A stretch of DNA of 64,000 bases from Dromaius novaehollandiae. Its lineage: Eukaryota > Chordata > Aves > Casuariiformes > Dromaiidae. Position 1 is the stretch's first letter; each line of letters starts with the position of its first letter. The stretch is from assembly GCF_036370855.1 (NCBI RefSeq), contig NC_088100.1, forward strand, positions 36,406,563-36,470,562, given 5' to 3'. The position numbers and the translations under genes were made by a program. The notes beneath the pieces are model-generated. The model was not told where the DNA came from. It searched no databases and worked only from the letters and a program-made list of their open reading frames with translations. Of the stretch, positions 13,001-22,890 are shown one piece after another.

Positions 13001-16000
13001 GGCAACTTGCCTTATGAGACTGCTAATTAATTGACATCAGGCTTTGTAGAGAACTGGCATGAATTATGGTCCTTTTCTAGAAGAGCCAGTTCCTCCCAAG
13101 CTATCCTTTTGCCAGAAAAGGTTGCGAACTCTTCAACTTAGCCTGCAGTGCAGCCTCTCCAATAGGTTTGTCTGGAGAAAAATTAAGTACTTCTAAAGCA
13201 AAGCTCTGGCAGAGTTTTCTGGCCCATAAATCAAAGAAAAAGCCTGTATTTTCTTTTATAAAGTGATTCACTGAGTTCTCAGCAGGGGATGAATCCAGGC
13301 CTCGTGACCATTTTTTTCTTACCCTCACTGTATGTGTAGGTAACAAATTAAATAATACGACTCTTCTAGGAGTTTGCCTCCAGCAGCAAAAATGATGAGC
13401 TTCAGACCTTCATTAAACACAGTATGGCTAAATAATGCTTTTTCTTCCCCAGTTGGTAATGGGAGGCAGCTGTCTGGTGAAGATAGCAGAAGAAACTGAA
13501 TGAATAAGATGCCAAAGCTGTTTACCTCCACTCCATCCCACTGCTAAAGGATAGCTTTAATAGCTAAATAAAACATCGATTTTGGAACAGAAGCCTGTTT
13601 TTGTATCTTGATTAAAAATGTATGCATCCAGTGATACCCCAAGACTGTTCATAAAAGCATTTTTTTGGTTAAAAAAACGAGAACAAAGAAACAGAAATCT
13701 GAAAATATTCCTAACATTCATCTTTGCCTGGGTTGTTTTGACATCAGTTTTTCTGCAACTCATAAGCTCTCCGATTTGTCTATTTTTGTTTGTGTGTGTA
13801 TATATAAAATGATATATTGACTTAATTCATTACAAATCAAAGCTATATTTTAAGATGCACTGGAGCACCAAAACTATGCTCACTTCTGAAGCACTGGTTG
13901 TCAAATTGGATCAGTTTATCAGTTCCACCCATTCTCCGTTCATTTGTATGAAGAGATTTGATGAATCTGTTCACTTTCAGCTGCTCATATTGAAAAATTA
14001 ATCATCTACCCTGGTTGCAACCTGAACCCTGACCAGCAGGTATATCTCAAACCCTCATGTAGGTCAGATCTGGAGATGCAGTGGGAGTTTCAAAATTTTG
14101 AATAGTCTCAGAGCACTTCTGTTCAAATCTTGATTGCAGGTATCAGACACTGCAAAATCCTTCATTACTGAGCACTTCAACATTAATTAAAAATCTTTCT
14201 ACATGTGTCTGCTCAATTTGGCTATCCAACAAGCTCTTCTTGTATTTTCTTGAGAACAACTCTGTTTCTTGCATTCTTAGACATCCTGCCAAAATCCAGC
14301 TAACATTTTTCTGGTGGATTTTCTCTTAGAACAAACTGAAGTTTTAATCTACTTGGCCAATCTGAAGTGACTGACCTTTCATCTTCATGCGAGAGTGGCT
14401 GATGCTGCAATGTCCAGTCTGTACAGAACTCCAGTCCAGTCAGTTACCTGCCATGTTTGATACAAATCAAAATGGTAAGTTTTTCCATTTCAGTTACTCT
14501 GTTGCTCTACTTTCAAGATTTTTTGCTGCATCTTTTGCAGACTTCAAAGTTGCATGCAGCATAAGACAGCTCTCCAACCTGGGAATCTGTCCTTTTAGAC
14601 CAAAGTCCAAGATGCCTGGGGTACAATTTAACATTTCATAGTTAATGGTATTCCCTTCATCTTTACAAACATTTTCAAATGTTACTTAGCACACTAGTAG
14701 TGCAATAATGTCCAGACATGCCAAACTCAAACAATACAACAATAAATATATGCAACATAGAGTTGCCCCTATTGCTTTTTGGGTGCAACTGCTCATATCA
14801 AAGCTGTCATGTTAGTGGTATCATCTTCTGCTATTCTCTGAACCGTTAATGACCACATACAGAAGCAAAAAAATGATTAATTAAAGATGTGATTATTTCT
14901 GCTGAGTGTTAGACTCCAAGTCACTTTTGGCAGAAAATGACCAGAAATTAGCAGAGTACTACCACTTCACTCTATAGTACACATTTGTCAGCTGAGGTTG
15001 TATCCACTCAATAATGTACATTTGGCTGTCTTGAGGTAAAATTCCATGTAAATTATAGGAATAAATGTGAATGGAAATATTGTTCCAGAGAAGTGCAAAT
15101 ACAATTACCCATTTAAAAAGTCGCTTGCTTTCCTGAAAACTCTCTTTCTTTTTCTTTGAGAAAATGTGTATATTCTCGTGGTACATTCTAATAAAAGGAA
15201 AAGTTAATTATATGCAAATTGAAATTGGGGTGGCATGAGGAACAAGCTAAGAAAGCCCCTCGAATGTCAGTTAATCCAGGAGTGAGCTCACAAACTTCCT
15301 TGAATGAATGTTGCAAGGAAGCTATTAGACCTGAGCTTAGTGCTTTTTGGACAATGTAAGCTCTGTGGTTACAGCTTTTTATGCTTCACAGGCTATTATA
15401 GTAACACCATGGCTCAACATGTGCTTTTACATGTGGGTACACTAAATGCCACTATTTTATGTAATCACATATGAAAAAAATGGTCTTCATTGTCTGAAAG
15501 AGACTTCCTACTGGAAGCAGAGTAAAACTAAGACCCATGTCATATTCACAAAGTAAGTGTGAACCATTTCTCACTACCAATTACCTTTCTGGTACAAAAG
15601 ATGATATCCCTGAACATAAGAATGAGACCATAAAAATGTTAATGCTTGAATGGATTCTTTCAGCTTTTTAATATAACTTACGACCTTTGCACTAACATTT
15701 AGGAGTACATTTTGAGTGTTAAATCCAAAGAATTGCTCTACACAGCATGTTTAAATTTATACTGAATTTTAAATGAACTTTACCCACCAATTTGCCTGAA
15801 AACCAATGTTACTAGTGCTGTACTTAAGCAGCTGAAAAAGACTGAAGTTTAAGGTCGGAAATCCAGCAATGTGTAAAATAACTGAGCAAAACCTGTTTTC
15901 TGAAATCAAAATGCTAAGCATTTAGTGTGGTGTGAATCTCGCGCTGTTCAGTTCCAAAGTCACTTGAAAGGAACCATTCCATTATGAACAAATCCAGCCT

Positions 16001-16184
16001 TCGGGGGGACTTCTTTCAAAAGAGCCGTTCTGGTCACTGCTGGCTGCCCTCCCCTACGAGTGCCTTTAATCACAGTGGGGGTCTTTAGAAAGGCTTTTCC
16101 TTGGAAAGGGCATCCTGCCCTGCTCTCCCCTGAGTTTTGGGGGCCAACATGGACCTGTTATGAAAGGTTAGGCTTGCCAGCCAC
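10014..16184. other. Gene-free AT-rich stretch
   Basis: Contains a C/T homopolymer pair at 10541 and a small AAAC repeat near 12570. The segment 12985-13060 has TAATTA and a partial X-box-like word (ctccacggcaac). The part next to the LTR (15990-16184) may include retroviral leader sequence. Confidence 0.55.
10541..10562 (+). repeat. Homopolymer pair (C)n(T)n
   Basis: A run of about 12 C directly followed by about 10 T; prone to length error in sequencing. Confidence 0.95.
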
Positions 16185-16868
16185 CATAACAGGGTCCGAC
16201 CCTAGGTTTCTGCTGAAAAGTTCAGAGCCGAATCAAAGCAAATTGAATAATTAAATTTTAATGACGTGCATGCAGTAATTACAGCTCGAGCTGGGTGCCT
16301 CCGAAGAGGGACCCCGAAGAAAGAAATCCCTGGGCAATTATAACTTCTCAACTTAAGTTTCCCACCCCTCACGCAGTAGTTCAGACCAATAGTAATATTC
16401 AGGTCTGGAGTCTCCTGCTCCTTATTGGGTCTCATCATTGTCCCTAGGCAGGCTGTTTCTTTCCTTATCCTTACTGTTGCGGTTTCTGCTGACGGATGTA
16501 CCTTTGTTTCTTGTTGGGTCCTGCCACTGTCTCTCAAGCTCCTGACAAGGAGGTGGTAATTCCAGACCATAACAATTAATACTGCCCCATCAGTGAGGGG
16601 AGGCTTTGTTCCTCAAGGTCCTGATGCCCTGCACCGGCCGTATTTCAAAGTCTTGACATTCTCCCTTTCGGGGTGAAAGACACAGGAATGCAGACTGCTT
16701 GTAACTTCCTTATCTTCCCAGCTTGAACCAGCTCTGGGGCCCTTTCTTACTGAACTCGGTTCATCATGAAATAAGTTCATCATGTTATCTAAGTACAGCC
16801 TAAGGCTTCAGCAAATTTAGCTACCCATGCTAAGCAAGTTTTATATAAGTTGTGCCAAGCTCTGGACA
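16185..16868 (-). mobile_element. Endogenous retrovirus LTR, copy 1
   Basis: Read on the minus strand it begins TGTCCAGAGCTTGGCACAAC, has a TATA-type box (TTATATAAAA) about 25 bases in, and contains TTCGGAGGCACCCAGCTCGA near its 3' end and CCTAGGGTCGGACCC at the end. It matches the plus-strand copy at 52573-53137 over nearly its full length. Relative to that copy it carries about 80 extra bases (around 16400-16490) bounded by two similar words (gacccaacaagaaac and gacccaataaggagc on the minus strand), as if by internal duplication. No gag, pol or env reading frame is attached. Confidence 0.8.
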
Positions 16869-17275
16869 GTTTCAGTTCTTTATTCTTTAACAGACCTTCA
16901 CACTCAATATATTGTCTCAATATGTGGAACTTAAGAGCATTTAGTTTGTTAAGATGTCTGGTTAAGAACTATTTCATATTAAAAAAAAACCCCAAAGTGA
17001 TAAATCAAACACACACACACAAATATTAACAAGCAGGTGATAATGCAGTTTGCAAGGAAGACCTTAACTCTTTGGTCACTGAACAATGAACCAGTAAGGG
17101 AATCACTCAGGCACAGCCTTGAAGAGGGTCAGCCTGAAATTTGTGTCTAATAAAGCAGAGAACTTGTCTGACTGAGCCCTGCATCTGGCCACCACAGTGG
17201 TCACCACACTACCTTCTTACTAGATTCTATTCTTAGCTAATTTTTCTGTGTAATCTCAGTCTCTATTCTAAGTGC

Positions 17276-17402
17276 AGGTGCCACAAGGTCTAACTGCCAG
17301 CAAGTGGAGAAAAGGCTGTGCGTCACAGGGTCCATAGATCCAGGTGCCAGCAACTAGAGGGACCATGCCTACAGGGCTCATAGGTCTAAGTGCCAGATAG
17401 GG
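17276..17402 (+). repeat. Short tandem array of 47-66 base units
   Basis: Three diverged units start with (a)agtgcc/aggtgcc at 17276, 17342 and 17389. Shared words are 'ggtctaa(c/g)tgccag', 'cagggtccatagatcc' and 'cagggctcataggtct'. They lie directly upstream of a CT/GT microsatellite. Confidence 0.65.
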
Positions 17403-17428
17403 TATGTTTATATTTCCCCAGTGAATTT

Positions 17429-17430
<2 letters not shown>

Positions 17431-17502
<72 letters not shown>

Positions 17503-17503
17503 A
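17431..17503 (+). repeat. Compound microsatellite (CT)n(GT)n(GTAT)n
   Basis: About 20 CT repeats run into about 11 GT repeats and then GTAT repeats, without interruption. One strand is fully pyrimidine for 40 bases. Confidence 0.97.
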
Positions 17504-17507
17504 ATTT

Positions 17508-17900
17508 GCTAGCAAACTTGAAGCTGAACTTGACAGGTAGGAGTAGACCTACACCTGGAAAGATTGAAGGTCTGAGCCAGTGGCTGGGTAAGGGGGCCAG
17601 GGTCTGCACATGGGTAATAGGTGGACTTAGGGACCATGCAAATATCTGAGAGATCCATGAAAGTGTGGTGCTTGTGAGATGATAGTGTGTGAGTGCGTGC
17701 ACCTATTTCAATAGCGCACATCAAGCTGGACTAGTAGTGAGTAGGAGACCTGCACACCTGGTAAGGGGGCCCAGGGTCCAAGCAGGGGTATTAGACAGAC
17801 CTAGAGGCCATGCTGATATCAGAGGGATCCATGAATATGGGTGTGCCTGTGAATCAAAGAGGAAGGGTGTGCATGTTGTCACTAGCGAACTTCAGTCCTG
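17508..17900 (+). repeat. Tandem minisatellite-like repeat, ~170-200 base unit
   Basis: Two diverged units begin at about 17508 and 17710, and a partial third at about 17880. They share 'ctagc(a/g)aact..', 'aagctg(a/g)act', 'gtaggagacct.cacacctgg', 'taagggggccagggtc' and 'gagagatccatga(a)'. Each unit also contains words of the shorter array at 17276-17402, so the two arrays may be related by expansion. No coding capacity. Confidence 0.7.
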
Positions 17901-18051
17901 ATTAGCTGGAGAAGAGGAACAGGACCGGGCTATCTGTACTTCTGCTTATGTGAGCACTGGTATGTTATATGTTGGTGCCACTAAAGGCACTGCTCTGCCT
18001 GGGGCAGCCTGTGTGGCTGGATATGTTAATGTCCTCTGTGTGTGCATATCT

Positions 18052-18079
18052 CTGTGTGTGTGTGCGTGCGCGCGCACGC
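18052..18079 (+). repeat. Alternating purine-pyrimidine tract (TG)n(CG)n
   Basis: The run 'tctgtgtgtgtgtgcgtgcg' followed by 'cgcgcacgcc' is alternating purine/pyrimidine with CG steps, the composition that favours left-handed Z-DNA. It lies next to the tandem repeats. Confidence 0.85.
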
Positions 18080-18261
18080 CTCTCGGGGATCCACAGTCAG
18101 TCTCACTACTGGCCAGACCTGCACATGGGAACAGCAGCAGCTGCATCCATGGGACTGGGATGGAGAGATCTCCTGTGTCTGAGGGGGCACCTGGCTGGGC
18201 TTCAGCAGCTGGGAAGGAGAAGTCCCCAGGTCCTGAGTGGGCTGGATTTGGCAGCTACCTT

Positions 18262-19257
18262 AACATCCTTAACATATATCTTCTCTGAGAGCAGGATTAT
18301 ATGAGGCACGAATTGGGATAAGACTAGACAGTGGTGCTATTATTCCATCATTATAGGGTTTAACAGTAAAGCACTTCTGCACACAAAGAGCAGAAGTGCA
18401 TCTGGCTAACCTCATGAGTAATTAATCCCCTTATGCAGCCTGGCATTTTTGGCAGGGGCAGAAAAAGAAGGCTGGTGCTAGATTCTGAAGAAAAAGTAAC
18501 CGGAGGTTGACTGCTTAGTGAGTAGGAACAGAATGGGAATATGAGCAAACAGAGAGAGCTGGCCAATAGGCAGTGAAATGGTATTTACTTCTGAGGAAGG
18601 GATGGGCATGGTCTCCTTAAAGATGAGATGAAATATTATCTAGGCACCATTGACTGTGTTAGCTAGGCCTCCACCAGCAATGATGGGATTCTAGGGTCAT
18701 ACAAAGACACTTACCTCGTGAGCCCCTGAAGTTAGGAGAGAAGAATCCCTCCCCAGAATACAGTTTCAATCATTCGAGAAATGAGATTATTGAACGCTAC
18801 CCATGTAACATTAGTCAGAACAAAAGGCCTCACTTATGTTGAGACATAACTTTATAAATAGGATAATAAGACGTGATTGACTGCACAGCAGAATGGCAAC
18901 TTTGTTGACCCCATGTGGAAACTGGTAGTAAAGCCCCCAGGCTGTTCCTGGTCTGTGCAAAGAGAAGGCGCCTATTTCCATTGCATTGTATTTGGCTTCT
19001 TACTGAAGCAAATTCTCCACAGGCCAATTACTGAATAAGCATCTCCTCACAAGAGAAATCATCCTTTCCTACATTGTTTCAATGAAAATATTTATTCTGA
19101 TGGAATATTTCTTTAATCTAAAACAAAATAAAGCTGTTAAATCTTCCTGCACGAGTTGTCAGCAAAACAGCACAAATACTTTATCAACAGTTTTCATTCA
19201 CACAAAATGTTAGCACAGCAAGAACTCTGACTCTCTATCCATCTGGTATTGGAAAAA
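18262..19257. other. No feature seen
   Basis: Mixed-composition DNA after the tandem repeats. No recognisable repeat, RNA gene or coding exon; frames are short and conflicting. Confidence 0.55.
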
Positions 19258-19268
19258 AATATATATAC

Positions 19269-19306
<38 letters not shown>
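19258..19306 (+). repeat. (AT)n/(TG)n microsatellite
   Basis: A short AT-repeat lead-in (atatatacatatatg) followed by about 16 TG repeats. Confidence 0.97.
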
Positions 19307-19689
19307 TCAAAAAGAATCAACTTGCTCCTCACAGTCTTAACTTTCAGACTTTTACTTTGAACACCAGCAAACAACATAATACAGCTTTCACGTAAGAGAA
19401 ACGTATCACCTCTTATGTGTACACTTTTCTGTTCTGCCTTATTGTGTCTACAAACAATAACAAATGTAAGAGTGAGACTGAGCTTCTGCAATTAGGGTAC
19501 TAACATCATTAGTAGGTTTAGATTGCTAAACTTCAGGGATGAGGGAGCTCCAATGTGTTTGAAAGCCAAGTTCTGCTAAGGGGTGTTTCAGGGGACCACC
19601 TCAGCCTGAGCCATGTGTGGTTATTAAGCACTTTTCATCATCTCACACAGATTGCAAAGGCTTTGTCAAGGTCATATAGTCGTCACCTC

Positions 19690-20200
19690 AGAATCACACA
19701 GTCACAGAATGGTTGAGATTGGAAGGGACCTCTGGAGATTGTCCAGTCCACCCCACCTGCTTAGAGCAGGGTCATCAAAAGCTTGTTGTCCAGGACTGTG
19801 TCCAGTTGGCTTTTGAATATCTCCAAGGATGGAGACTCCACAGCCTCTCTAGGCAACCTGTCCCAGTGTTTGACCACCCTCACAGTAAAAAAGCTTTTTC
19901 GTGTGTTGAAATGGAATTTCCTGTAATTCTATTCATGCCCATTGTTTCTGGTCCTGTCAAAGGGCACCCAGGAGCAGAGTCTGGCTCTTATCTCCTTTAG
20001 TCCCTCCTATCAGGTATTTATACACACTGAAAAGATCCCCCCTGAGCCTTCCCTTCTCCAGGCTGAACAATCTCAGCTCTTTCAGCCTCTCCTCATATGA
20101 GAGATGCTCCTGGTCCTTCATCATCTTCATCGACCTTCTCTGATCTTGCGCCAGTATGTCAATGTCTCTCTTGCACGGGGAAGCCCAGGACTGGGCTTCT
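19690..20200 (-). mobile_element. CR1 LINE 3' fragment
   Basis: Begins with the CR1 3' terminus (cagaatcacacagtcacaga) and the core ggttgagattggaagggacc, then the usual reverse-complement polymerase tail: gagactccacagcctctcta, the 'gggcacccaggagcagagtc' region, 'atttatacacactgaaaaga' and 'aggctgaacaatctcagctc'. The minus-strand translation shows scattered polymerase C-terminal words such as RLFSLEKG with stops. It is interrupted near 20200, where an unrelated GC-rich block begins. Confidence 0.93.
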
Positions 20201-21045
20201 GTCCTCCACTGCTACCACTTGCTGTTTCCTCCAGGCACTGCGGCAGGGCTCAGGCTCAGCCAGCTCGGCTGCTTCTCTGGACATGGCTCCTGGCCCCTCA
20301 TCTGTTGCCCGGGCACCGACCCTCTGCTGAGGCTGCAGACTTGTAAGTGGGACAGGAGCCATCCTCTTGGCTTTCGCCATCATGGGAGCCTCCATTTCCC
20401 AACCCAAGAGGCCCAGACTCTGCTCCTTCAGTTGGGCTTGAACTCCTCCAGTACCTTCAGGGTCTTGAGGAAGATCCAGTCGACCTCCTTGTCACCATCC
20501 CTGGGGCTGCATGGCCTGCTGCACTCCTCACACAGCTCTGGCACATGGCAGCACAGACCCCCTGTGCACACCTCCTGCAGGTGAGGAGCCCGTCCCCCAG
20601 CCCAGCCTCGGCGAGAAGTCCCTGGCATCCCTGCAGCCCTAGTCTGTGAAACTGTACCTGCCTTGGGTGCTTGCTGTGGGCTGAGACTGGGGGGAGCTGC
20701 TCCTGAGGGTGCTGGGAACCAAGCCCTGCTGCACATCACCACCATGGCTGAGCACATCTGCTGTCATCAGCAGGATATCTGGCCTCCTCTGCCCTCTTTT
20801 CCTTGCTAGAAGTCACTGCCTCCTGTAGTTACCCTTTCCTAGCAGCAGCCACCACCCTGAGATTCCTCAAAGAGCTCCCAGGAGTCCTCCAATTATCCCA
20901 GAAGTTCCCAGAAGATCTAGAAGATCTCAAAGAAGAGCCCAGAAACTGCTGCACAAACTGCTGCATCTGCTGGTTGTTTCTGTTAGCTGCACTGTCATCC
21001 ATACAACACAGGGCAAAGGCCATCTCTGAATTAATTGCTATTCAA
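20201..21045. other. GC-rich block of unknown origin between CR1 pieces
   Basis: About 840 bases, clearly richer in G and C than the surrounding desert. Minus-strand frames stay open in pieces: 20829-21023 with a QQMQQFVQQFLGSSLRSSRS stretch, 20428-20757 with a Cys-rich stretch, and 20159-20407. Stops and frame changes separate them. It could be the 5' part of the adjacent CR1 (which would have to be an ORF1 region I cannot recognise), a processed pseudogene, or another retroelement. I cannot assign it. Confidence 0.4.
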
Positions 21046-21129
21046 ACTACAGCACATCTTTTAGAAAGATCCATCTTGGCTGAGAATGAATGGTGATGGA
21101 AAATCCACCACAAGTTGTTGAAAGTTGTT

Positions 21130-21560
21130 GTTTGCTTTCTTTGTTCCTAAAAATAGGACCTCTCATCTGGTCACTTTGAAATGCATATTGCCTGTCTGTG
21201 CCCAATTTAGTCTGTTCCCCATTTACCAAACAATCAAGCTCTGTCAGTACCACTGAGCCACATTCTTTATTGTCTTCAAATTGTTGTGAGACTACCTCAG
21301 AAAGAATTTAACATTTCCTTTTATGCTTCTGACATATATTTTAAAAAAGTAAATAGCAAAAAGGCCAAGCTCTGAGCCCTCTGAGATCTCACTAGAAATT
21401 TGCTGCCCAGAATTTTAGTTAAATTCTGAAAGTGTTTGATTTAACTAGTCTTAGTCCATTTAATGTCTGCCGTTTGATAGATACTGTTTCTTAATTAAAA
21501 TTTTAGGCAGTACCAAGTCAAATGTGCTATAAAAGTCTATTTTACCAACACCTTACACTT
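21130..21560 (-). mobile_element. Old CR1/L3-type LINE fragment
   Basis: Eroded reverse-complement CR1 text: 'ccaagctctgagccctctga' followed by 'gatctcactagaaatttgct', then 'tagtccatttaatgtctgcc' and 'ccaagtcaaatgtgctataa'. This is the order found in the polymerase region of ancient amniote CR1/L3 copies. No open frame survives. It is unrelated in age to the CR1 at 19690-20200. Confidence 0.65.
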
Positions 21561-22119
21561 AAAGAAGATATGTTACAGCTTGTAAACAAAGTGTGATGCA
21601 AATTGCATAAAATAGACTCATGAATGAAGACTGATACACTGGTCTAAATTTAGATCTCTCTTTGTAAAGGTGCACAGCACTCTGATGCCTAACCATATAT
21701 TTAAAAATAACAAACTTCTGTAATGGAACCAAGCTTCTTGATCATCTTGTTTCAGAAGCTTTTGTTTTGTAGGATTTTTTTTCTGATCCCCTTCTTTTCT
21801 TAACCTCAAGTCAGTTCTTTCATTCTTTGGAGATTTGTTCAAAAGCACAGGGGATTTTGAAATTACATGAATATATTCTGATAAATTCTGTTTGTCTCTA
21901 GCACAGATATTCATAGCCAATGTGCTTTTACTGTGGACATGAGATTCGCACATCATGAAAGTTGATCCTGGACTCTGGCTATTTTAACATCTTTGCTGAA
22001 TGCAGCAAAGAAAGGAAGTTGTGCAGGAAGCTGCAGCTTGTCCAGAAAAGGACTTTTTAAGTGCAGGAACTGAAACTGGAGAGGAAAAAAAAATAGTTAT
22101 AGTGTTATGCATGAGAACT

Positions 22120-22540
22120 TGATGTCTGCAGTCCTACTACAGTCAGTGGTGACCTAATGCTGCTCAAACATCGGTGCCCAATACTTTGAGATGTCCTGAG
22201 TATGCCTGTGTGCATGAATTTGGTAGATACAGGAACTACACAAGACCTAAACCCTTTCAAAGCAGCTAATGGAAGCCATATGGGATATGCTTGAGCATCT
22301 CAAATGGCACTGGGCACCAAAGTTTAGGTGACTGAACACTGCCCTTAATCACCATGGCTCATGGAGCCTAGTGAACTGACCGCTGTGCAGCCTGCAGGAG
22401 TCACTACGGGGTGAGCTGAGCTGCCTTACGTGCTCCACAAATGGTACTCACTAGGTCTCCACTGTTTGCAGAGGAAGCCTAAACGGCTATTCACCTATGG
22501 ATACCTACATGCAGGCACTTACATTTTAATGTTTTATTCT
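22120..22540. repeat. Possible old reptile-type repeat
   Basis: Several variants of a 'gcacc..a.tttaggtg.ctgaa' phrase (for example 'gggcaccaaagtttaggtga') and 'cactaggtctccactgtttg' followed by 'cagaggaagcctaaacgg'. This resembles the repeat group at 37850-38180 but is too diverged to delimit. Confidence 0.3.
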
Positions 22541-22739
22541 CAGGCTGAATAATTGACCAGCCTTGAAGGTCTAGATGAGGATATTAAATTATGTCCATAA
22601 TTTAACTGAAGAACTCCTGCACACCATGCTATATTGGACTGTGTTCTTTCGTTTACTGAACATACTTTGCACATGGATTACTGATTATTGTAGAGGTCAG
22701 AAATTACATGTTTTTTATATTCACTCACCCTGAGATGGA

Positions 22740-22890
22740 GAGACAGTGATCTAACACAGATGTCTAACACAGAGCTCACTTGGACAAGGCTCTCAGCAAC
22801 CTAATGCAACGTCAAAGCTGGCCCTGTTCTGAGCATGGCATTGGACCAGATGACCTCCAGACGTCACTAACTAAGTTATTTCATAGCTCC
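22740..22890 (+). mobile_element. CR1 3' end fragment
   Basis: Plus-strand CR1 tail: 'ggacaaggctctcagcaacc', 'tctgagcatggcattggacc' and 'agatgacctccagacgtcac', equivalent to the typical GGCAACCTG ... TTGGACTAGATGACCT ... ending of CR1 polymerase and 3' UTR. Short and diverged. Confidence 0.6.

Noticed and set aside
17427..17702. Minus-strand frame with Arg-Glu and Thr-His repeats
   Set aside because: Translation of the CT/GT microsatellite, not a protein.
20104..20649. Plus-strand frames of 80-142 codons
   Set aside because: They overlap the CR1 fragment and GC-rich block in conflicting frames; low-complexity Pro/Ser/Leu content and no splice structure.
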